The position numbers were made by a program, and so were the translations under genes. From the NCBI GenBank assembly GCA_035772785.1, contig JAOCPU010000028.1, forward strand, positions 248,001-312,000: a stretch of DNA of 64,000 nt, in the 5' to 3' direction. This document shows, in pieces, positions 1 through 10,300 of this stretch (positions within the stretch are counted from its first letter, which is position 1; each line of letters starts with the position of its first letter). The notes under the pieces were generated by a model, which saw only the letters and a program-made list of their open reading frames with translations, had not been told where the DNA came from and ran no database searches. The DNA comes from Phlebiopsis flavidoalba. Its lineage: Eukaryota; Basidiomycota; Agaricomycetes; Polyporales; Phanerochaetaceae.

Positions 1-157
1 TGTTTTCTTTTTATTGGATGAATTTGCGTCATGTATTGTACATCGTGTTTGTGCTTTTGTTTCAGTGCTAATGAGGATGTTTTTGGCTGTGAGATGGGAA
101 AGTTCGTGCGGTGTTGTCCTGGATTTTACGTCCTTGTTTAATGCATACTAGCTGCTA

Positions 158-174
158 CCCGTGCTCCGCACGGG
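158..174. repeat. Perfect 7-bp hairpin with 3-nt loop
   Basis: Arms CCCGTGC (158-164) and GCACGGG (168-174) are exact reverse complements around the loop TCC. It lies in non-coding DNA just after an AT-rich stretch. A compact GC hairpin like this can be a terminal structure of a transposon or a terminator-like element, but no flanking element was recognised, so only the structure itself is supported. Confidence 0.7.
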
Positions 175-1189
175 GAATTATCGTATTTGAGTCTCAAAAG
201 TGATGAGGGCAAAAGGTGTCAATGAGAATATCGACATGAAATCACCTGGTGCTGAGCTTACCGGAGGATGTAGTATCAAAGTGGCTGACAAACGGCGCAA
301 TTGTTGCTAAACCCGCCGCGATGAAGGACAGCATATTGGCCACTGAGCAGTCTCGGCTCATAAAGACTCACCATGTCAGTCGAGAGTGTCACGCTGGCCA
401 CTGAGCCCTTCAACCCACATAACGGCGCATTTTTTCACAGCCAACCCTTGAGCTGAAGCTCAACTTGAATTTGAGCGTTGGTTGAATATGAATGTTTTAA
501 CCAATTTGGGCAACGCCAATGCTGGCTGAAAAACCCGTACTCACCGTGTGTGACATTGCTTGACTCATGCCCAGCGCGTTGAAACCGCTGCTACGCGGTA
601 CTTACCGGCTGCCAAACCCTTTGACAGTGCGAACGCGCCTTGAACGCGCCGCACAGCGCGCTGACTGCCAGACTCGTATCCACTTCCAGCGTGTCACACT
701 GTCGCCACCAAGCCTGCGTTACACTGGCACGCGTCATGCCCGCTCGGAATTGGCTTTCATTTCAACCAATAGAGACTACCTACTCAACTAACTACATACA
801 ATGTAACCTACCACGATGTTTCCACGTTGTTTTGTGGTTGAGGATTTGAGAGGCCACTTGAATACGTGAGTGTTAATGTGCTAGAAAATTCGGTAGATAA
901 TCATATGCTCAACCCACCTGAGCGCGACGCTGACGTGAAGTGCCAGTATTGCCGCACGCTTGATATCTCGAGCACCCGCGACGCTGCGCGCAACACGATT
1001 GTCCCAAAAAAGTTGAGACTGTTGAGAACTTGAGGTCAACAGCCCACCCGACGTGGATGGTGGAGTGCCCAGTGCTATTGGTTAATATCTGGCCGGTCCG
1101 TTGGATCAGTTGAATTGTTCCCAGTCTGTCTGACCGCCAATGAGACTGGTTGAGTCTGCTGGCATCGCCGCGGTACTCGTTGATGGTGG

Positions 1190-1530
1190 TACGCCAATGG
1201 GACGTGTAGATTAGGTGGCGAGTGGTGATGCATCCGCCTGCCTTGAACCTGGTAGGGCCAGGTAGGCTGGTATGCGTCCGAGACCTAGGCTAGTCCTGAT
1301 ACCTATTTCAAAGCAATAATATGAGTTGAATAGAGGTAGAGGATAGTAAATAGAGTCGTTCATACCTTAATACGCCAGCGGTGTGCCGTACGGATCAGGC
1401 AGCGAGTGGTGATGCATTGGCCCGCCTTGGATCTGGTGCGCCGTCCGAGACCCGGGCTTATCCTAACGGTCCTTACCTATATGAAGGCAATGATTTGAGT
1501 TGGATAGAGGTAGAGGATAGTAAAAGAGTC
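1190..1530. repeat. Diverged tandem duplication, two units of about 160 bp
   Basis: Unit 1 (about 1190-1357) and unit 2 (about 1370-1530) start with TACGCCA, share GCGAGTGGTGATGCAT (1218 and 1402), then GTCCGAGACC, and end with a shared block TAGAGGTAGAGGATAGTAAA. They differ by many substitutions and small indels between these anchors. The period is about 180 bp. There is no coding potential, so this is a local duplication or two copies of an unrecognised short element. Confidence 0.75.
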
Positions 1531-1792
1531 ACCTAAATGTCCTCCGAATCTGTGCGCAGGTGGAGGCTCGCGCCTTGGGTGGCATACGTGCAGAGTGCCC
1601 GCTGCTTCCGTGCGTGGCTCTGCCTCAATGCAACCTGCACAGCGTCGGGATAAAAGAAAAGAAAAGGATGAAGGAGCAACGGGGGAGGTAGAACATGGGA
1701 GATGGGAGACAGAGAGAGGGACGTGGTACTATGGTAAATAGAGCACGGTGCGCCGGGCGCGGGAGCGCGTAGACGTCAGAGGCAGGTAGGCG

Positions 1793-1856
1793 GTCACGTG
1801 ACAAGTGGAGCTGCAACAGCCAATCAGCTAGTATTTCGTATCGAGATTCCACGTGA
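1793..1856. promoter_or_regulatory. Pair of CACGTG E-box motifs
   Basis: GTCACGTGAC at 1793-1802 is a perfect 10-bp palindrome, and CCACGTGACA follows near 1850. CACGTG is the core bound by bHLH regulators of the Cbf1/USF type in fungi. A T/A-rich TATA-like run follows at 1871-1886. No plus-strand gene with a proper ATG start was recognised downstream, so the role is only suggested by motif spacing. Confidence 0.3.
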
Positions 1857-2058
1857 CATCCCGGTCTGCCTTTATTTATATAATAAGATACGCGGGTGGC
1901 AGACAACTCATCAAACAAGATTCATTTTCAGCTCACAAAACGTATCGTAAAGCAGTTCATCATTCTAACCCCTCCCCAGGGGGACCCAACTCCATTTATA
2001 CACAAGATTAAAGAAGACTACCCTCGCACTCTGACGGACGACGGCAACGACGGTGGGT

Positions 2059-3902
2059 TTATGTACATACACAAAAAAGCGAGTGAATTCCACACAGCAA
2101 ACGACAACATGACACACGACGTAAAGGATCAACGAGACGGGAGGAGCAGGTCGCGCTCAGCCCGAGCATGCCCTCGCCGTCGGACACCGCGGTGCCCGAT
2201 TTGTACGGCGTAGCGCGCCGAGCTCGTTGTACATAATCGCGATGCGGAGTATTCCGTTGTGCGGGCGGGATCGACTTGTGCTGTGGAGACCGTGTTGACA
2301 TGCCGCCGTGGAGAATGCCGACGAAGCGTTTCATCGAGAGCACACTAAAGGAATCGGTTAGTGGGAGTAAGTAGTACCAGCGGTGGGTTGTCAACGTACG
2401 TTGTATGTGCAGCGCTTCGAGTGGGTCGTACACGCCACCTAAAGGAATGCAGTTGTTGCGTCCCGCCGACGTACTTGACGAGGTAGGTGACGGCCCACCG
2501 GGTGCTCGTCTGAGGAAGTGCGGAGACGTCGTGAATGAAGCCGGCGACGACAATAGAATAAAGGACGCTTGACGGCCGTCTGGTCTATTTGGACTGCGTT
2601 ATTGCATCGATGTCGTCAGTTCGACTTTCGTAGTCTATAGTATCACTATGATTTACTCACAGCTCTCCCACTGATCAAGGGGCAAGTCGTCGTTGCGACG
2701 TTAGGTGGCCCATTTGAGGTCCTCCTGTGTCTCGCGGAGGTCTTCTTGAGTTGCATGGTAAGCTGGCCTCTTCTTGACCTCGTTGTCCGGGAAGACCTAT
2801 GAGGTGGCTAGCGTAGACGCGAGCTTGGAGCAGACTGCAATGAACCACTTGGTGGGGTCGTATTGTACCTGACCGGATGGCGTTGCGGTAGTCCATATGG
2901 GGAACTGGTGGTGGAAGTTGTGGTAACCCTCGCCGACAGTGACGAGCGCAGTGATGAAGTGGTCACGGGGATGTGCTTGTCGTCGAAGGGGGTCTCACCC
3001 AGCCAGTGGGCCAGGAGTTGACGCAGAAGGTACAGACCTGATGAGGCGTCATATACTGTTTGTCTACCTAGCACAACAAGCGGAAACGTACGTGGTGAAC
3101 GAAGCAAAGACGGGCATGCGCCAGCGTAGAAGAATCCGCCCTTCCATTCTCCCCAGAGTCCGGCAACAACGGTAGGGAAAATAAGACCCATGCCGACAAT
3201 AAGCCAGACATACCAACGGTGCTGCCAGCGGATAACCGAGCTCTCTTGCTCAGGTGGGTCAGAGACATCGGCAACACCGGGCTTGTAGCGCGGCTTGAGG
3301 ATCAATCCAGCCAACATGGGAGAACCAGAAACCTTTGTGCGCGTTATAACGGTCAAGGTCGGTGTCGGTGTAGCGGTGGTGGGCACGGTGACCACGGCAA
3401 AACCACCACTTAATGGACCTTCGACAGCACCTAGTTCCGGGCTATTTGCGAGGAAGTACTGGGAGCGCTTTGACGCGTTATACGAGCGGTGTGCCCACAG
3501 CCTGGTGGTAGCCAGCGGTGATACCTAGATCACAGATGTCAATAATGCGAGCTGTAAGATACCTTCAAGTGCTGCTTACCGAGGACCGGTATATGAAGTA
3601 GTAAATGATACTCCCACACAAGCCAACGTCGCCATTAACCCATGCTTGACCGTGAAAAAGGCCATAGATAGCAATGGAAGGCGTAATGGTCAGGGATGGC
3701 GAACGTCAACTCACTGGATGTTCTGGAGGAGGTTCTCCAGAGTAATTGGTGTGGCAGAGGCTTTTGGTTTTTCAGAGTCCAGGCGACATAGTTGTCGGGG
3801 CAAGTTGATGTCGGCCGGGTCCTCTCCCTTCGCATTGTCCTTGAGCGTGGGCGCCGTTCTGCTTGGGCGCGGTCATTGCGGGTCTTCGACGACCGAAGAC
3901 AT
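2059..3902 (-). CDS. OLE1: Delta-9 acyl-CoA (stearoyl-CoA) desaturase with C-terminal cytochrome b5 domain, frame-disrupted
   Basis: This encodes the ER membrane enzyme that introduces the delta-9 double bond into palmitoyl- and stearoyl-CoA. The likely ATG is at 3902 (MSSVVEDP). Segments readable in different frames are [43 protein letters not shown], a second histidine box [15 protein letters not shown] (about 3370-3398), [37 protein letters not shown], and a third histidine box [17 protein letters not shown] (about 2877-2926). The C-terminal cytochrome b5 part is visible as LLSMKRVGILHGG. The first histidine box HRLWAH is split by one extra base near 3500-3504. Introns are present, for example one starting at the GTGAGT after LQNIQ. 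At least six frame changes occur although identity between them is high, which favours consensus errors over gene death. The family assignment is firm; exact ends are not. Confidence 0.9.
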
Positions 3903-4981
3903 GTCGGGCAGAAGGTGAGGAGGGTGGCGGAGGAAGAAGGGTGTGGGGCTGGGCCAAAACCGGGTTTTGGTAACCGGCCTCCAGTGTTTTATACGCCCTT
4001 TACGCGCCACCTCGAGCAATCCGTATCGGGATGCACCGAATGCGCCCGTGCCAGCACTTCCAGATCGTGTCCATGTTTTTGCGCGCCGCTTTTCGCCGCC
4101 CATCTTTCCCTGCCATCTCCACGCCTGGTGAGCGTGTCCCCACGGGCATGAGAATTGTGGCAGAAATCAGAAGAAAATGAGGATGCATACGGCTAAGCGC
4201 AATGCTGACATCACATTCATCGAAGCGCGCGGCGGTTATTTCTGTTTCGGCGAGACGTCGTGCGACGCGTTGGGTGATCGGCTCCATTGCGCCACGTGGT
4301 TATCTAATCTCCTCCAGCCAAATTCGTCAAATTCGTCACTGCCTGCAGCGGCGACTCCCATGAGTCTCATCTCCATCCAAAGGGGCCGGACTAGTCAAAG
4401 CCTAGCCTACAACTCGTCTTGCTCTGGCCTCCTACATCTGCCATGACTCTCATTGAATGAAACGCTATTGAATTTCCTGTTCGCCCCAAGAGTTTGAACA
4501 CCGTGCTGCTCGGATGAACGCCAGCCCCAACTTACAGCCATGGGTGCGGATGGAGGCGGCGGTGTTGCACAGTACGTTTCCTAAAGCTGCTATACATGTC
4601 TAAACCATCTGACGTAAATTCCGAGGTGCGGCGCACTTACTACTTCCTCAAGAACCCCACCCACTTGTGTGCTTGGCCACCATCTATATGTGCTGGACAT
4701 CGCGATTGATCATATACATTGGGGTTGAGCAGTACACGGGCCCATGGCAATGCAGTTACCGGTCCAATCCTTTCTGGAACGTCCTCTGCTAGATTGGGTT
4801 GTACTCATATCACATGGTGCGCGACGCTCTTTCCGTTTCATTTTGGACGAGTACAGCAAGCAGCCCAAGCTCGTCAGCCATTTCATTCTGAACTGGTCCA
4901 ACAAGAAATGCCAGCCTCGGAGAGATTTATGTGCGACAGCGCGAGCCGCTATGCCTTCAGCTCAGACTCGGCTTCACCACC
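3903..4981. other. Intergenic region, probable divergent promoter
   Basis: This region lies between the desaturase start (minus strand) and the membrane-protein start (plus strand), so it should contain both promoters. Reading frames near 4550-4930 on the plus strand look weakly coding (an ATG at 4552 followed by a Gly-rich start, then aromatic-rich stretches) but no frame stays open and no family was recognised. It could be a damaged upstream exon of the next gene. Confidence 0.3.
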
Positions 4982-5797
4982 ATGATTCACCTTCCTGGTA
5001 CCGAAAGTCTGCACTCCTCTCTGCCTTCGTCCACTGGCATGTCTCGCCGGGACGTCTACGAGCACCCCGAGTCCCTCTACCTCAACGGAACCTCGGACCC
5101 GCTGAACGGCTCGCTCGGACCCTTCCTCGCCAGCTGCGCCTTCGTCTTCGTCCTCCTCCTCATGATAACCTTTGCCCTCTGGGGCGCCCACCGCCGCATC
5201 GGGACACCCACCGCGCACTCGCCGCTCACCATCGAGGAGCTGTTCGACCCGAACGGCATAGGCAACAGCGGGGGCCTCAAGTTCCCGCCCAGCCGCATGC
5301 GCATCCGCTCGCCCATCCAACGTCTCAAGCTCCTCCGCTCCGGCGGTGCGGCGAGCACGATTCCCCTCTGGACGAGCCCCACTGCGCAGCGCATGCCGAA
5401 TATCGTCGTCTCGCGCCCGCCGGCGACCTTCCCTGTCAGCCCCAGCCTTACGACCTCTGCTGCTCCGAGTATCGCGTCGGTGGGGAAACTCGAGGTGCCT
5501 GGTGCGAAGAAGGCCCCGCTGGTGCGGTTTGAGGATCAGGACCGTCCCCCGCGGCAAATGCAGGCGAAGGTTAGCAGTGCCACGAAGGGTGACACGCTCC
5601 CCTTCGGTCATGGTGGCAAGATGCGCAAGTTGAAGGTGCTCACGGACAAGGAGAACTATGCACCCCACACCGACGCGAAGACTGACAAGCGTTCGAGGAA
5701 GATATTTGGGTCGAGGTGAGTGTCTTGGACACGCATTCAAGCCCGCCGCGCTGACAGTATGATTCATAGGAACGACGGCTGGTCTCAGCTCATTTAG
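4982..5797 (+). CDS. Single-pass membrane protein with KEN motif, function unknown
   Basis: The start is the ATG at 4982 (context CACCACCATGA); the open frame extends further upstream only to a GTG. Exon 1 ends at 5715. A 54-nt intron (GTGAGT...CATAG, with a CTGAC branch-like site, 5716-5769) is followed by exon 2 ending at the TAG at 5795-5797, giving about 253 residues. Residues 1-47 are Ser/Thr-rich with two N-glycosylation sequons (NGT, NGS at about 35-44). Residues about 48-68 (FLASCAFVFVLLLMITFALWG) form one hydrophobic span followed by HRR, suggesting a lumenal or extracellular N-terminus and a cytosolic tail. The tail is basic and disordered and carries TDKENYAP at about residues 221-228, a KEN-type APC/C degron candidate. 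Unlike its neighbours it reads cleanly in one frame. I do not recognise the family. Confidence 0.65.
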
Positions 5798-7347
5798 CGA
5801 TAGACTCCTGTTCTGTCTGGCCGGAAATCTTGTACTGCGTGTCGTGTCCTACTTGTGCGGCTTAATAATTTCACAGCACGCTGGCTGTTGTTTCATTTGC
5901 TGCAATTCACTATTCTCATACACATGACTTGACTGTGCTCTGAGAAGGTTCCGTTCGCGTAGGGTGGTAAGATACCATGGTATTGTCATTGGCTGGCGTC
6001 TTCACAGCCGTGTAACCAGATGTGTATCAAAGTCATTGTACCGGTCATCTGGGGTGTACTTGATGTCACATTAGTGAAAGCTTACAGTATCAAGCGAGAT
6101 GAAGACCGTGAGGCAGGCTCGTGAACTATGGCAGTTGGCTTCCCTACAGCCCAACACATAGAGGTGCATTGTAAGAAGCACTGGAAGTAAATCAAGTCCC
6201 ACACAGATGAACATACAGGCATTGGGTCTATATTTGCGACGCATACACGCAAGTACATTGGCCGTTCGCCGTAGTGATACCGTGATATCGTCACTTGAAG
6301 GTCGGGGCCGAATTCTGTGAATGACTGCCAGACAATTGCGCAGGGGTGTTGGTAGGCCTCATGGGGGATGGTTCCGTAATTCCATGTTTCATGGCAAGAT
6401 AGGTCCCGTCTCGGCCTGCACGCAGCTGCGGTGGAGTGTGTTGCTATTCCCCTCGTCGGCGAACAATAGAAGGTTTGTGAGCAAGGTTGCGTCAGACGTG
6501 CACGCCGAGCGACTTCATACGTTGATGCCTAGGGGACCAATGAAGAGCAGCTGGGAACGTAGGCGTAGGGATCAGTATGGAGCTGGTCTGAGTGAACTCA
6601 CAGCAGGTTTGTCGCTAGCTCTCTTCAGCAGTTCGATAAAGCGAAATCAAGGCCCAAGTCTCATCGTTGAATGTCCAGCGTCCCACAAGTCCCGTTCAAA
6701 CAAGAAGGCCGGAAAAATCCACAAACCGTGTGCCAGAGACCATGTGCATTCAGTTTGCGTCGCCTGCCCAGCATTGTATGTGCTCAAGATACGCCTCCAG
6801 CTCGTGCTGATTAACTCGTCCTGGTACGCAATCACTGGAGTGTGTCGCGCCCGTCATCTTTATTTGCTGGCGATCACCTGGAATGAAGCAGCATCCTGGT
6901 GTTTCCGAGGGAACACACTCATTGGAAAGTGATGCCAGATTATTGAGGCCGTCTGTGAAGAACCCACCTTATGGAGACCTTGGATCCGTAGACATCTGCG
7001 AGGTGTGAAAGGAGCTGCAGGATTCGTACTTATTAGTGCAAGCTTTTTAGAGGGTTAGGGACAAGTTGAATGTAATGTGGCGAACCAGAGGTTATGAGGA
7101 TGGGGGAAGCAGTCAATGCAGTCGATGTGTGGGTAATCGGGGCGGCGTTCCCCCACGGGCGGCAAGGCGGACTGAACCGCAAGGAGGTGCCTTATTTAGA
7201 ACTCCCGATGCTGCGCGCCGAAGTTGGCGTTCTAGTTGTGGTTATTGGTGTTTGCGTTCCCGATTAGGCTAGGAGGCATATTGTGAGTGGCAACAATTGA
7301 GGATTGACAAAAGACGCGCTGGCGTCCCTCGCGTTTTGACAAAAGCC
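5798..7347. other. Intergenic, no gene recognised
   Basis: A 203-codon frame at 6321-6932 is open on the plus strand and starts with ATG, but its composition (scattered Trp, Cys and Arg, no ordered domain pattern, no intron signals) does not resemble a protein I know. Nothing else here looks coding. The right end should contain the promoter of the ABC transporter. Confidence 0.3.
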
Positions 7348-10300
7348 ATGCAAGGCCACTCGGGATGCCTGCTCTTAGTCTCGATCACACTCTTCACCCA
7401 CCCACCACCATCCCCGACATGGGCGTCCATCGACAGAGTACTCTTGTCGACAGTCCGTAGCGAGCTGCACCCACCTCCTCAAACCCTTAAGTCTCCCAAT
7501 AACACCCATCTCCACCCACACCCTTGAGCAGCCAACCGCGGCTGACTCCCCCCCACCTCCCCCACCCCCCCCCCCTCGCCGGCCCGCCCCCCGTATACCT
7601 CCAACACCATCAATACGACTGCTGTTCAGCTTCACTGTCACGACATGATCTCCTCTTTCTTGTACTCCCCGCCGCCGCCTCCTCCATTGCATCTGGCGCA
7701 GTAGCGCCCTTCATGACCCATCGTCATTAGGCATGGTCTTCGATATGCCTTTGCACATTTCCCCCTCTATCCAACGACGTCACCAAGCGACAAGGACAAG
7801 CTAAGACACGATGTCAGCGGCATCAACCGCGATAGCTCTTGTTTGCCTGGCTGTTCGGCGCACTTGCTCCTCAGCAGCATCACGTCTCATTATTGGATAT
7901 GGACGGGGGAGGAGAAGAACCTTCTTGGCAGTAGTACGGAAACACCGTATACTCTTTCTGTAACGCGGAAGGATCGGGTCTGGTTTGACCCCGAGACTGT
8001 CAAAGGACTCCGACGACAAGGTCGTTGCGCGGGGACGGGCCTGCAATGGGCCAAGTTTGTCCGACGTAACGTGCCATATTGACAATGGTGGCCCCGGACT
8101 GTTGTCTGACACTACGCTCAGGGAAAAACCGATGAAGTACGTACAAGCGGACATCATCTAAGCGCTGGCGGGATTTTCATGTCAATACCTTACCCACCCT
8201 ACCGTCGTCTGTTCTCGCGCTGGGAGTTCAGTCGATCATGGGCACTCACTCTCGTCATTCTTTCCGCCGTCCCTGTCCCTTACCATCATCCAAACCGTCT
8301 CGCAAAGGCCTCGCCTCTCCACGCGTCCTCAACAGCGAACGCGTACACACCGCGACAGATGCTACCCTCGTCGACGACGAGCGGTAGTGGCCTCATCTCC
8401 ACCTCGTCAAGGCCTTCAACACGCGCCAGCGCAAGAGAGCGATTATGACGGAGGAGACCTAGAACTGTCACAACTGGCCACGTCTCTGGACAAGCTCCAA
8501 GCATCTGCCGAACACGGACATGGCCTGACCGTCTGGGGCCTTCCACCCTCATACCAATCTTTCTCCACGCTTCGCCCATGATGGATCTATGATTTTTGTC
8601 AGCAGTGACTTCTGGGTTAACGGGCGCCGAAGCTCGTCACAGAAACTCTGTTGTACAATCGAGTGCCAGGAGAAGTCCATGGCCGATACCCTTTTGGGCC
8701 TGCCCTCATCGCCAACCCTTTTTCAGCCAACCTTCAAATGTGCATGATCCCCCAGCTCATTGTCCGTCTTCACGAAGGGCAAGAGTTTGCTATGGTTTTT
8801 TCTGTCAAATACTCTCGTCACTCTGTGCCAGTCTTCAGCCGAGCTACTACTGTGCCGGCTGCCGTTCTGCTTTTCGACCATCTACCGCGCCCGCTCAAGA
8901 CCGCCAAGCACGTGAGCTCTCTCCGACGCATCGTCCGCTTTACATTTCTCCTTCCGCACCTTCTTCGTGCCAGGGCTCCCGGTCAAAAATCGAGCTCTGC
9001 GATGTCACCTTCGCGTACCCCCTCTCGGCCAGACGAACGTCCCCCACGTCCCTATCAAAAGTCCTTCAAGACGTGAACCCCCCCCCCCAACATCTTCCTT
9101 CCAGCAAAGGACACAACATTCATCGTCGGCACTCCTCCGGCTCACCCGAAAGTCGACCGTGCCGCGCGCACCTTCTCACATCCCCTCCGCCGCATGTACA
9201 CACACTATCTCGCACGGTGTCATCAATCCTCGACGAGCAGAGAACCTTGCCTGACCTGCGACAATGGACTGGTGTCGCGAGCAGAATGCGGCGGCGGTGC
9301 ATGCAGACGATGTTATCCTCTTTTGACATGACCGTCCCCCGAGAACGATGTCGCCATGGGCCTCGCCTAAGCAGCAGCCGCCCGGGAAGCAGAAGAGCCA
9401 GGACGCCGCCGCGCCCGCACTGAAAGACGGGGGTGGTTGTCCCCACGCGCGAACCGTAACTGCAGTTTCCCAACGCGCACGCAGAGGGTCCTGTTTGGTT
9501 TTGCACCCCGGCGGCCCTTGATGTGCACGACTGTCATTAAAAATTACGGCCTCCCTGACGGCTTACGCACTACCCTGAAGCCTTTTGGAAAAAACGGCGG
9601 GAGCCGGCGCGAAAGGTCCTCTAAATCCGGTGGACAGAAGCAAGGCACGTCCCTGGCTATCCGTCCCCGCGTCTCCCCATTTAACCATTCTGAGGGATCC
9701 ACAACCGGTGCCTCATTATTCTGGTCCGGTACGATTTGCGCGCATTATACCCAGTTTAAATAGTGCTTTATATTGCTTATATTATATATATTTTTTTTAA
9801 ATTTTATTATTTTTATTCGTTTGCTTTTTTTTTTTTTTTTATTAAGAATGGAAAGCCAACCTGCTCAGCTTCCCCGTCGACCCCACCAACCTCCGTCGTC
9901 GCATCCGGGTCCCGATTGTCCTACGGGGTCTTTCATCCTCGTTTTTTCTCGAGGCTATCAAGAGACGGCGTGCTAACAAGACTATAATAAACCGTTTGTT
10001 TATCCCCACCCACGACCTCCGGTCTCGTCCCCCAGATCACTCAAAAAGAACACGATTTTTTTCGTCTACGGTCTTGAAGATGGCGAGGTGGTGGAGCATG
10101 GGCCTACCGATCCGACCCCAGAGTAAAAACAAACAACCCGCCACGCCCGGCGAATTTTTAAATTTGTTCTTCCTCTCTTTTTCCCCCCCCCATTTTTTTT
10201 TTTTTTTGTTTATTTTTGTTGATTGCTTTATATTTTTTTTTTCCCCCCTCTTAAATTTTTTTTTTCCCCCCCTTTTTTAATTTCCCCCCCCCTTCCCCCT

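Larger units (their letters stand above)
1..2058. other. Non-coding flank with repeats and E-boxes
   Basis: No recognisable protein is encoded here on either strand. The apparent reading frames are short, mostly begin at non-ATG codons and lack any family resemblance. What can be seen is a perfect hairpin (158-174), a small stem-loop with 6-bp arms at 448-463, a diverged tandem repeat (1190-1530), and two CACGTG motifs (1795-1800 and 1851-1856) upstream of a TATA-like stretch at about 1871-1886. The right end probably contains the 3' untranslated region of the minus-strand desaturase. Confidence 0.5.

Noticed and set aside
1896..2213. 105-codon plus-strand open frame after a TATA-like motif
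   Set aside because: It starts with GTG, overlaps the 3' end of the desaturase on the other strand and has no recognisable sequence pattern.
4949..5767. 272-codon minus-strand open frame opposite the KEN-box membrane protein
   Set aside because: The plus-strand frame has an ATG in good context, a membrane span and a canonical intron; the minus-strand frame is a GC-rich shadow.
6321..6932. 203-codon plus-strand open frame
   Set aside because: Composition is not protein-like, no domain or splice support, and it lies in an otherwise non-coding stretch.
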